Positions 22,991-29,085 of a DNA stretch of 29,153 nucleotides are shown piece after piece. Made by a program: the position numbers and the translations under genes. This stretch comes from a virus: IMG/VR virus record IMGVR_UViG_3300022602_000312, positions 1 through 29,153 of that record. One strand, given 5' to 3'. The notes beneath the pieces were generated by a model, which was given only the letters and a program-made list of their open reading frames with translations, did no database searches and was not told the DNA's origin. Position 1 is the stretch's first letter. Each line of letters opens with the position of its first letter.

Positions 22991-24961
22991 ATGACTAATA
23001 CAACAATGCCTTATGGTTATTATGATCGATTTGATATATCAAAAGGCTATGAGAAAAATTTATTTGTAGCCGGTGCTGGCCTGCAATCAGCAGAGCTTAA
23101 TGAGATTCAAGATTACGCAACTCATCAGATTCAAAGTATTGGCAATGCAATGTTTCATGATGGCAATGTTATAAAAGATGCGGCCATTATTGTTAATCCT
23201 ACTACGGGTGTAGTGACTGCTGAAGCTGGCATGATCTATATTATGGGCGCTGTAAGAGGCGTTGCGGCGGCTTCATTTACTATTCCTACTGTTGGAAATA
23301 TAGCCATTGGTCTTTATTTGCAAGAGACAGTTGTTACTGCGCTTGATGATCTGGCTTTACGTGATCCAGCTTCTGGTACTCGAAACTATCAGCAGCCTGG
23401 CGCTTCTCGTTTAAAGCGTCAAGTAGTGTGGGGATTTGTTGGCGACAATCAGTCGGGTGAATTTTATCCTGTTTACACCGTTGTCGATGGCGTGCAAATT
23501 TCTAAAATTTCTCCGCCCAATGTCGATCCTATTACACAATCTATCGCTAAGTATGATCGTGACTTATCGGGTGGTGACTACATTGTGACTGGCTTTAGCG
23601 TCACTATTCAGCCAGATGATAATAATAAACAAAATTATTCTATAGCAGCAGGTCGTGCTCGTGTAAATGGTTATGCCGTTGAGCTTAGCACTTCATCGCG
23701 CATGGTGTTTGATGCGCAGGCTGATGAGATGTATGTTGATTCAGAGCCTTATGCCTCTACAACACTGGCTGCACAGCGTATTACTTTGGCACAAGCACCG
23801 ATTGCCAATATCACTAAAGTGGGTATTACCTCTCAAAAAACAGCAACCATGACTCATGGTGCTTATAACGGTGCACTTGATCCTCTGCCAGATAATTCAG
23901 TTTTAACACTGGTTTCTGTTGTCCAAGGGACTACGACCTATGTAGCTGGTACTGATTACAAATTAACTGCCGGTAAAGTAGATTGGTCTTTAACAGGTGC
24001 AGAGCCTGCTACTGGATCAACCTATTCTGTCACCTATCAATATATGACTTCAGTAGTGCCTACTCTAGTAGATGCTACAGGCTTAACAGTGACAGGAGCT
24101 GTTACAGGCTCTTTAATTCTTGTTAGTTATAACTTTTATTTGCCTCGTTTTGATCGTATTGCTTTGGCGTCTGATGGCTCTTTTGTCTGGGTTAAGGGCG
24201 TTGCTGCTGAATGGAATCCGCAGCCGCCCGCCATATCAAATTCATTGCTTCCTATTTGCACCATTGCTCAAACTTGGGATGCTAACCGTTCTATCGTCAA
24301 CGATGGTGTGCGTGTAGTGCCTATGAATGACATTGTGGCTATGAATGAACGCATTAGTTATGTGCTTGGGCTTGTTGCTCAGCAAGAATTAACAATGGGT
24401 ATTCATACTCGTGAGGCAGGTGCTAAAAAAGGTTTATTTGTTGATCCATTTTTGGATGACTCACAGCGAGATGCTGGCACACCGCAAACAGCTGCTGTTA
24501 TTAACGGCACTTTGAATTTGCCGATATTAGCTGTTGCTAATAATACAGTTGGAGACATTACCTCCGCAAAATCTTTACCCGCTATTCAGACTGTCGATTT
24601 ATCCCAAGCTCTAAAAACATCATTTATGCCGGTTAATCCGTATATGTCATTTGCTGTGACGCCTGCGGTGATTACATTAACGCCTGCTATTGATGTTTGG
24701 ACTGAGGTAACGACAAGCTGGGCAGCTCCAGTGACTAATTATGTCTATGACAATCATGGTTGGTGGTGGTGGTGGTGGGGCTGGTATGGCTGGGGCTGGC
24801 AGACAGTGTCAACAGCAACCAATACGTTGTCTAGCACTAGCACGCCCGCACAAACTTTGCGTCAAATTGATATTGATTTTTCAATCTCTGGCTTTGAGGC
24901 TAATGAAAACTTAATAGTGACGACTTTTGATGGCATCACTATCACGCCTGTAGCGCAGTAG
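22991..24961 (+). CDS. DUF4815 tail/fibre protein, N-terminal part of a split gene
   Basis: The 656-aa protein has the DUF4815 start pattern: YGYYDRFDISKGYEKNLFVA, GAGLQSAELNEIQDYATHQI, SIGNAMFHDGNVIKDAAIIV, and further YDRDLSGGDYIVTGF and AGRARVNGYAVEL. In related phages DUF4815 proteins are longer and include a downstream DPLAQTF region. Here that region is in the next ORF, in the same frame, separated by TAG-GAG-ATT-ATA-TAA-ATG. The C-terminus holds a very unusual run of six tryptophans (591-596) in HGWWWWWWGWYGWGWQ. Predicted role: virion side-protein or fibre linking baseplate to adhesin. A GGGG ribosome site precedes the ATG. Confidence 0.8.
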   Translation: MTNTTMPYGYYDRFDISKGYEKNLFVAGAGLQSAELNEIQDYATHQIQSIGNAMFHDGNVIKDAAIIVNPTTGVVTAEAGMIYIMGAVRGVAAASFTIPTVGNIAIGLYLQETVVTALDDLALRDPASGTRNYQQPGASRLKRQVVWGFVGDNQSGEFYPVYTVVDGVQISKISPPNVDPITQSIAKYDRDLSGGDYIVTGFSVTIQPDDNNKQNYSIAAGRARVNGYAVELSTSSRMVFDAQADEMYVDSEPYASTTLAAQRITLAQAPIANITKVGITSQKTATMTHGAYNGALDPLPDNSVLTLVSVVQGTTTYVAGTDYKLTAGKVDWSLTGAEPATGSTYSVTYQYMTSVVPTLVDATGLTVTGAVTGSLILVSYNFYLPRFDRIALASDGSFVWVKGVAAEWNPQPPAISNSLLPICTIAQTWDANRSIVNDGVRVVPMNDIVAMNERISYVLGLVAQQELTMGIHTREAGAKKGLFVDPFLDDSQRDAGTPQTAAVINGTLNLPILAVANNTVGDITSAKSLPAIQTVDLSQALKTSFMPVNPYMSFAVTPAVITLTPAIDVWTEVTTSWAAPVTNYVYDNHGWWWWWWGWYGWGWQTVSTATNTLSSTSTPAQTLRQIDIDFSISGFEANENLIVTTFDGITITPVAQ

Positions 24962-24973
24962 GAGATTATATAA

Positions 24974-26188
24974 ATGACACTTAAAGCAAATTCATTAGGC
25001 GCTGTCAGCGGAAAATTTACCATTCCAGCAGGCGTGCCATCGGGGAATAAGTTAGTTGCCTTTACAGGTGATAAAGGTTCTCATGGCCAGGCCATTTTTA
25101 CAGGGGAGGGTACCTTAGTCTCTCAAACTTTGCAGCTTGTGACTACATTAAGCGAAAACTACTGGTGGTGGTATTACGACCCTCTAGCTCAGACCTTTAT
25201 GGTTAATGCGGATGGTCAATACTCTGCTGTTGAGTTATTGGTAGGTGCTGTCGGGAGTTCTGATGTAACTGTGCAAATTCGTACTTGCCAATTAGGATTT
25301 CCAACGCAAACTATTTTAGCGACCTCGCGTTTACCTGCTTCTAGTTTGCTGACGAACGGTGCTTTCACTCAATTCAATTTTGATGCGCCTGTATATCTTA
25401 CGCAGAATACCGAATATGCCATTGTTGTGCTTTGTGATGATGCAACTACAGCTATTGGTGTTGCTGAAATGGGTAAATATGATGTGACTCATGGTCAGTG
25501 GGTTACTTCTCAACCTTATACGGTTGGGGTGTTGCTATCATCATCTAATGCCTGTACATGGACTGCAAGTCAAGATGTAGATCTTACCTTTGAATTGATT
25601 AAATCTAGCTATACGACAACGTCGGCTGATATTGCTTTAGGTTCAGTTGCACTAGATCATGCGACTGATTTAATGGTTGTTGGTATGGCAACACAACCGA
25701 CCTCCGCTACAAAAGTCAGCTATAAGTTAACTATGCCAGATGGCACAGCTTCGGTTGTTTCATCAGGTCAGCCCATACAATTGGCTAATCAAACTAGTGG
25801 CTCAATGAAAGTTGATGCCATGATTTTGGGTGATGCTAATGCTTCGCCTGTTGTTTACCCTGGTGTACAAGTTATTGCTGGCATGGTCATGAGCACAGCC
25901 GATTATGTTACACGTGCTATTCCAGCTGCTAATAACTCAACCGCCAAGATTGTATTTGATGCCGCGATTCCATCGGGATCATCAGTCAATGTTTATATCA
26001 TGGCTCAAGGCGCAACAGCATGGACGCCGGTTAGTTTAGCAGCTTCTGCTATCAATCCTGATGGCTCTATGGAGTTTTCATATACGTCTGGAGTTTTCTC
26101 CGGACAAAGTGTGCAAGTGAAGCTGACGTTAAACGGCTCAAGCTCAGCAAGACCTGTGGTCAAAAATCTACAGGTGGTTGTTCTTTAG
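24974..26188 (+). CDS. Tail/fibre protein, C-terminal part of the split DUF4815-type gene
   Basis: The 404-aa protein begins with a beta module (GKFTIPAGVPSGNKLVAFTG) that in related proteins lies just before DPLAQTF. It then has ENYWWWYYDPLAQTFMVNAD (from about residue 60) and a carbohydrate-binding-like domain (VELLVGAVGSSDVTVQIRTC, TEYAIVVLCDDATTAIGVAE). The frame equals that of the DUF4815 gene and the ribosome site GGAG is formed by the TAG stop region. It therefore looks like gene fission, with the parts now made separately, or joined in small amounts by readthrough. The last base of its stop codon is the first base of motif site 5. Confidence 0.75.
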   Translation: MTLKANSLGAVSGKFTIPAGVPSGNKLVAFTGDKGSHGQAIFTGEGTLVSQTLQLVTTLSENYWWWYYDPLAQTFMVNADGQYSAVELLVGAVGSSDVTVQIRTCQLGFPTQTILATSRLPASSLLTNGAFTQFNFDAPVYLTQNTEYAIVVLCDDATTAIGVAEMGKYDVTHGQWVTSQPYTVGVLLSSSNACTWTASQDVDLTFELIKSSYTTTSADIALGSVALDHATDLMVVGMATQPTSATKVSYKLTMPDGTASVVSSGQPIQLANQTSGSMKVDAMILGDANASPVVYPGVQVIAGMVMSTADYVTRAIPAANNSTAKIVFDAAIPSGSSVNVYIMAQGATAWTPVSLAASAINPDGSMEFSYTSGVFSGQSVQVKLTLNGSSSARPVVKNLQVVVL

Positions 26189-26196
26189 TCGTGACG
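26188..26196 (+). promoter_or_regulatory. GTCGTGACG motif, site 5 (one change from consensus)
   Basis: GTCGTGACG then AAACAATAAAA, beginning on the last base of the upstream TAG stop. It lies 62 nt before the fibre ATG at 26259 with a perfect hairpin between. Eight of nine bases match the other copies. The AATAAA box 4 nt downstream parallels CATAAT at site 2. Confidence 0.52.
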
Positions 26197-26211
26197 AAAC
26201 AATAAAACGCG

Positions 26212-26227
26212 GGTATCACAAGATACC
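26212..26227 (+). promoter_or_regulatory. Leader hairpin upstream of the tail fibre gene
   Basis: GGTATC and GATACC form a perfect 6-bp stem with a 4-nt loop ACAA. It has no T-tract, so it is not a normal terminator. It sits between motif site 5 and the ribosome site (GGATG), as the site 3 hairpin does for the tail tube gene. Confidence 0.5.
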
Positions 26228-26258
26228 TATCATTTAGTAACTTTTTGGATGCAAAAAC

Positions 26259-27389
26259 ATGGTTAATAACACAACGCCCAACTTAGGTTTACAGTTACCT
26301 GATCCCTCTAATCCGCTAAGCACTGATGTATTAAGATTAATAAGCTCTCTTAATACGCTAGATACAGCTGTTAATGCAAAAACAACAATGGCTCAAGTTA
26401 ATACAGTCTTGAGCGAATCACCTACATTAAGTAACCCAACCTACACAGGCACACTCACAGGCTCTACAGGCATACTGAATATTGGCTCAGGTCAAGTCTA
26501 TAAAGATGCTAGCGGCAACGTGGGGATTGGGACTACAGCCCCGAACGCAAAACTGGGAATCTACTCATCGACAAGTACAGCCAATTTAACTCAGTGGGTT
26601 GGTGGGACATCAGATCCAAATTTTATCACCATTGCAAAAAGTGGAGTTATAGGCGTAGGACCTCAGTTTTCATTGGGTATGGATTATTCAAGCACTTATA
26701 TTGATCTTTGTGCCATCAAATTTGCAAGGACCAGTGGTGCTGGTGGAAACATGCAGTTCTTTACTGGTATAAATACTAATGGCGCAGAACGGATGCGCAT
26801 CGACTCCTCTGGCAATTTGCTTGTGGGGACTACGACACCACAGATATCATCTCAAAATACTATTGTAGGTGCTTCTTTAGCAGATCTTTTTTCTTTAGCC
26901 GTTGTGCATAACGCAACTACTAATGCAGTTCGAGGAATTTTATCAATATCACCAAACTTTGCAGGTAATGATGGATATTTATGGATTGCTTCCCGCAGTG
27001 GAGGCGACGTTGGCTACCAATTTACAAACGGAAATATTGTAAATATTAATTCTAGCTATGGCACTTTGTCAGACATCAAGCTAAAAGAAAACATTGTTGA
27101 CGCTACGCCTAAGTTAAACGCCATTTTGCAACTGCGAGTGCGCAACTTTAACTTAAAAAAGCAACCGGGTGAAAAACAAATTGGTTTTGTTGCGCAGGAA
27201 ATAGAACAAGTCTTTCCGGGTTTGGTGGAAGAAATAACTGACTTGAGTGCGGATGGTGTGCCGAACGGTGACAAGACTAAATCTGTAAAAACTTCGGTGC
27301 TTATTCCGATGCTAGTCAAATCAATCCAAGAACTCAAAGCCATCATCGACACGCAACAAATACAAATTAACTCTTTACTAGGAAAATAA
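26259..27389 (+). CDS. Tail fibre/spike with S74 intramolecular chaperone
   Basis: The 376-aa protein starts with a short adaptor (PNLGLQLPDPSNPLSTDVLR, then SLNTLDTAVNAKTTMAQVN), then beta-rich repeats typical of fibres (DASGNVGIGTTAPNAKLGIY; later MRIDSSGNLLVGTTTP). The C-terminal ~105 residues form a Peptidase_S74 domain: SDIKLKENI at 271-279 with the Ser271/Lys276 dyad (S-D-x3-K), then IGFVAQEIEQVFPGLVEEI, SVLIPMLVKSIQELKAIIDT. This chaperone trims itself off at Ser271 after fibre trimerisation. It is the likely receptor-binding protein, with mature length about 270 aa. It opens the fibre unit after motif site 5. Confidence 0.9.
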   Translation: MVNNTTPNLGLQLPDPSNPLSTDVLRLISSLNTLDTAVNAKTTMAQVNTVLSESPTLSNPTYTGTLTGSTGILNIGSGQVYKDASGNVGIGTTAPNAKLGIYSSTSTANLTQWVGGTSDPNFITIAKSGVIGVGPQFSLGMDYSSTYIDLCAIKFARTSGAGGNMQFFTGINTNGAERMRIDSSGNLLVGTTTPQISSQNTIVGASLADLFSLAVVHNATTNAVRGILSISPNFAGNDGYLWIASRSGGDVGYQFTNGNIVNINSSYGTLSDIKLKENIVDATPKLNAILQLRVRNFNLKKQPGEKQIGFVAQEIEQVFPGLVEEITDLSADGVPNGDKTKSVKTSVLIPMLVKSIQELKAIIDTQQIQINSLLGK

Positions 27390-27390
27390 A

Positions 27391-27741
27391 ATGACTACAA
27401 ACAAATGGAATATCGCAGCATTAGAATGTAAACCAACAGTAGGCACAATGACTGATTATGTAGTTACTGCTCACTGGACGTTATCAGCAACTGATGGTAC
27501 TTACACAGGATCAGTGTACGGCACAGCATCTTTTGAAGTTGATGAAACTAAACCTGATTTCTTACCGTTTGCCGACTTAACTTTAGATAAAGTTATTGCT
27601 TGGACTAAAACAGCATTGGGTGAAGAACAAGTAGCAGCTTATGAAAAGTCTGTTGCTGACCAAATAGAAGCACAAATAGAACCAGCAATCGTAACTCCAA
27701 AACTACCTTGGGTTGCACAAACTTTAACAACAGAGATTTAA
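27391..27741 (+). CDS. Small phage protein following the fibre gene (DUF7936-like)
   Basis: The 116-aa protein resembles a family widespread after fibre genes: NKWNIAALECKPTVGTMTDY at the start, VVTAHWTLSATDGTYTGSVYGT in the middle, FADLTLDKVIAWTKTALGEE and QIEAQIEPAIV near the end, then LPW. Function unknown; a fibre-associated or regulatory role is guessed from position. The ribosome site AGGAAA precedes the ATG, one nt after the fibre stop. I am fairly confident of the family pattern but not of its number. Confidence 0.7.
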   Translation: MTTNKWNIAALECKPTVGTMTDYVVTAHWTLSATDGTYTGSVYGTASFEVDETKPDFLPFADLTLDKVIAWTKTALGEEQVAAYEKSVADQIEAQIEPAIVTPKLPWVAQTLTTEI

Positions 27742-27743
27742 TT

Positions 27744-27905
27744 ATGATTAATTTAGAACTATCTTTAAACGATGTAAACATTATCCTACAAGCATTAGGT
27801 CAAGCACCTTATGTTTCAGTGGCAGAATTGGTTGAGAAAATCAAAGGACAAGCAACGCCACAAGCACAGTCCTTACAAGAAGCTCAACCTGTTGAAGCAG
27901 CTTAA
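27744..27905 (+). CDS. Small helical phage protein (53 aa)
   Basis: I choose ATG 27744, 2 nt after the preceding stop; the longer frame from 27708 overlaps that gene and is unlikely. The product MINLELSLNDVNIILQALGQ followed by APYVSVAELVEKIKGQATPQ matches a pattern of tiny proteins found beside the preceding family in many phages and cyanophages (MINLE...ILxALGQxPY...V..LI.KI). It ends in a flexible Gln/Ala/Glu-rich tail. Function unknown. Confidence 0.7.
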   Translation: MINLELSLNDVNIILQALGQAPYVSVAELVEKIKGQATPQAQSLQEAQPVEAA

Positions 27906-27918
27906 TAAGTAAATGATC

Positions 27919-27983
27919 TATACCAGTCTCTAATCGGGCTGGTATATTTCTTAGCCTAATTCTAAAAGTTACTCTAAGAAATA
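27919..27983 (+). promoter_or_regulatory. Two successive hairpins between the fibre unit and a small ORF
   Basis: Hairpin 1: TATACCAG (27919-27926) pairs with CTGGTATA (27939-27946), followed by TTTCTT, so it may be a weak terminator of the fibre unit. Hairpin 2: TATTTCTTAG (27945-27954) pairs with CTAAGAAATA (27974-27983). The arms overlap by 2 nt, so full pairing of both is not possible at once. It lies in the leader of the ORF at 28000. Confidence 0.5.
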
Positions 27984-27999
27984 CCACACAAGGACTCAC

Positions 28000-28149
28000 A
28001 TGATCACCCTACACAACCTAAACGGAGACGATGACGAGGACAACTACGGCGTTGTTTGTCGTTATCAAGTCAAGAAAGATGGGCAAGTCATTTGCTCATT
28101 CAACCACGATCCTGAAGAGGGGGTTGTGGTGGCGTTGCAGAAGGCTTAA
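28000..28149 (+). CDS. Small acidic hypothetical protein (49 aa)
   Basis: ATG 28000 has AAGGA six nt upstream. The product is MITLHNLNGDDDEDNYGVV followed by CRYQVKKDGQVICSFNH and DPEEGVVVALQKA. It is acidic at residues 9-14 and strand-rich after that, with two cysteines. Codon choice (GAC, GAG, GTC, TGC) is less AT-rich than in the neighbours, suggesting recent acquisition. Its own leader and downstream terminator set it apart as a one-gene unit. No family recognised. Confidence 0.6.
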   Translation: MITLHNLNGDDDEDNYGVVCRYQVKKDGQVICSFNHDPEEGVVVALQKA

Positions 28150-28163
28150 ATAACTTAATTTTC

Positions 28164-28189
28164 CAGTGAATGTCACTGATGTTTTTTTT
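28164..28189 (+). terminator. Probable rho-independent terminator after the 49-aa ORF
   Basis: CAGTGA pairs with TCACTG around an ATG loop, followed after three bases by T8 (28182-28189). The stem is short, but the T-tract is long. Confidence 0.5.
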
Positions 28190-28210
28190 AACATTAAAAG
28201 GAATAGAGCA

Positions 28211-28360
28211 ATGAGTAACACATTAGTGATTAAAAACTCATCGGTGACAGGTCATGTACCTGTAGGCACTGATTTAGTAGAGGCCGAAATAGCGGTCAAC
28301 ACCGCTGATAAAAAGATATTTACCAAAGATGCGCAGGGTAATGTTCAAGCGGCAGCTTAA
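28211..28360 (+). CDS. Stand-alone fibre N-terminal-motif mini-protein (49 aa)
   Basis: ATG 28211 is supported by AAGGAA 7 nt upstream. The longer frame from 28166 runs through the terminator T-tract and is unlikely. The product reads MSNTLVIKNSSVTGHVPVG, then TDLVEAEIAVNTADKKIFTK, DAQGNVQAAA. This is the familiar (V)L(K)xSSVxGxVP...L..GELAxNxxDxKxF.K module normally found at the N-terminus of much longer tail fibres and other virion proteins. Here it stands alone, ending right after the module, and is followed by a strong terminator. It may be a real mini-adaptor or a remnant of a lost fibre gene. Confidence 0.7.
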   Translation: MSNTLVIKNSSVTGHVPVGTDLVEAEIAVNTADKKIFTKDAQGNVQAAA

Positions 28361-28366
28361 AAAAGC

Positions 28367-28402
28367 AAAACCCCCGATGGCTGGCAGGCTGTCGGGGGTT
28401 TT
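28367..28402 (+). terminator. Strong rho-independent terminator
   Basis: AAAACCCCCGA (28367-28377) pairs perfectly with TCGGGGGTTTT (28392-28402) around a 14-nt loop, followed by further T. The stem is 11 bp and G/C-rich. It could also act leftward because of the A-run. It ends the mini-adaptor gene. Confidence 0.92.
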
Positions 28403-28437
28403 TAATCCAATCCTTAAAGCCAGTAAGGAAAGAACTT

Positions 28438-28578
28438 GTGGAACAGTATAACGTGTTTATCATTGTGCTTAAAGAAATTTTAGAGTCGTGGTCGCCATTA
28501 AAAATAGGCTTAATTGTGGTATTGGCGATTATGTCTTATCGGCTACCCGACATCATTACCGCAATTCGCTGGTGGTAG
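28438..28578 (+). CDS. Small membrane protein ending in AIRWW (46 aa)
   Basis: GTG 28438 has AAGGAAAG upstream. The product begins MEQYNVFIIVLKEILESWSP and has one membrane segment (about 22-33, KIGLIVVLAIMS), then a short basic and aromatic end YRLPDIITAIRWW. A second small protein at 28716-28868 ends in the same AIRWW motif encoded by an almost identical DNA stretch. Such mini-proteins near an attachment end could be lysogeny or superinfection-exclusion factors, but that is speculation. Confidence 0.6.
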   Translation: MEQYNVFIIVLKEILESWSPLKIGLIVVLAIMSYRLPDIITAIRWW

Positions 28579-28586
28579 CTATTATG
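28561..28586 (+). repeat. Direct repeat, copy 1 (26 bp with one mismatch)
   Basis: Begins GCAATTCGCTGGTGGTAGCT and continues to an ATG. It covers the codons for AIRWW-stop plus the following 5 bases and the next ATG. It recurs at 28851-28876 with a single T/C change. Confidence 0.85.
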
Positions 28587-28637
28587 GCGTGGAATCTTCC
28601 AGATACTATTTCAGCAATCATGCCACTATTAAGATAG
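28584..28637 (+). CDS. Possible micro-ORF following the first AIRWW gene (17 aa)
   Basis: ATG 28584, five nt after the AIRWW stop, encodes MAWNLPDTISAIMPLLR. No ribosome site is seen, so coupled translation would be needed. A comparable ATG follows the second AIRWW gene. The SAI(M) stretch resembles the TAI/AAI of the AIRWW end, so it may be a decayed partial duplicate. Confidence 0.2.
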   Translation: MAWNLPDTISAIMPLLR

Positions 28638-28647
28638 CGCAAAAAGC

Positions 28648-28683
28648 AAAACCCTAGGCAGCGGCAAACTGACTAAGGTTTTT
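28648..28683 (+). terminator. Imperfect hairpin with T-run, possible terminator
   Basis: AAAACCCTAG pairs with CTAAGGTTTT with one C-A mismatch, and the right arm runs into T5. The loop is 15 nt. Weaker than the one at 28367. Confidence 0.5.
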
Positions 28684-28715
28684 ATCAATCAATTGAAGAA
28701 GACAACTGATTAATT

Positions 28716-28868
28716 ATGGATAAATATAACAGATTAAAAATAATTTTGCATTCAGAAAAAGGGTTAAAAATGGATATTCCACACAATGAATTTGTTATTA
28801 GGTGTATTGGTATTGCTATTATTTTATGGTTATTAGCCCCATTGATGGCTGCAATTCGCTGGTGGTAG
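28716..28868 (+). CDS. Small membrane protein ending in AIRWW, second copy (50 aa)
   Basis: ATG 28716 starts MDKYNRLKIILHSEKGLKMD and the protein continues IPHNEFVIRC, a membrane segment (about 28-44, IGIAIILWLLAPLM) and AAIRWW. A second in-frame ATG at 28770 with AAAGGG upstream (32 aa, MDIPHNEFVIRC...) is an equally plausible start. Both this and the 46-aa protein share the span plus AIRWW layout, but the N-terminal parts are unrelated, so only the 3' end was duplicated or conserved. Confidence 0.55.
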   Translation: MDKYNRLKIILHSEKGLKMDIPHNEFVIRCIGIAIILWLLAPLMAAIRWW

Positions 28869-28876
28869 CTACTATG
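28851..28876 (+). repeat. Direct repeat, copy 2 (26 bp with one mismatch)
   Basis: Same sequence as 28561-28586, except C for T just before the final TATG. It covers AIRWW-stop and the following ATG. Confidence 0.85.
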
Positions 28877-28939
28877 AAAGAATTACAATCTTGGCGAGCT
28901 GCCGATACTTTGTGTAACTACTGTAGTTTAGATCTTTAA
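28874..28939 (+). CDS. Possible micro-ORF following the second AIRWW gene (21 aa)
   Basis: ATG 28874 encodes MKELQSWRAADTLCNYCSLD then L. It is again five nt after the AIRWW stop. It has a CxxC pair but no recognisable family and no ribosome site. It ends 5 nt before the stop of the opposing dusA fragment. Confidence 0.2.
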   Translation: MKELQSWRAADTLCNYCSLDL

Positions 28940-28944
28940 GAATT

Positions 28945-29085
28945 TCACAAAAACTGTGGATAAATACCATCAGTCCGCACCCAGTACGCATGGACTCCTG
29001 TATAGCCTTTATTTATAGGGTACTCTGTCCAATCTAGCATGGGGGCAACGCTAAAGCGGTAACTTGGGGTGTTCGGGGTTAGCAT
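28945..29085 (-). pseudogene. dusA: 5' fragment of dusA (tRNA-dihydrouridine synthase A) fused to phage DNA
   Basis: Leftward ATG at 29085 encodes MLTPNTPSYRFSVAPMLDWT, the hallmark DusA N-terminus (RFSVAPMxDWTDRHCR, flavin-binding strand one of the TIM barrel). After DWT the reading changes to EYPINKGYTGVHAYWVRTDG and stops after 46 residues, with none of the DRHCRYF continuation. A whole DusA is about 330 aa. The break point is exactly where dusA-targeting phages recombine, so this is an attachment junction. Either the host gene's displaced 5' end (prophage state) or the phage-supplied 5' end in an attP of a non-integrated genome would look like this. Confidence 0.8.
29023..29045. other. 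Putative attachment-site core within dusA
   Basis: The minus-strand bases encoding APMLDWTE, including GCCCCCATGCTAGATTGGAC, are the most conserved stretch of the dusA 5' end. They lie at the boundary between DusA-like and non-DusA coding. The exact crossover cannot be fixed without the other attachment end. The 68 bases right of the ATG (29086-29153) hold no gene I can support and would be the dusA promoter region. Confidence 0.65.

Noticed and set aside
28477-28485. GTCGTGGTC near 28477 as a seventh late motif
   Set aside because: Only seven of nine bases match, the GAC arm is lost and it lies inside the coding part of the 46-aa protein.
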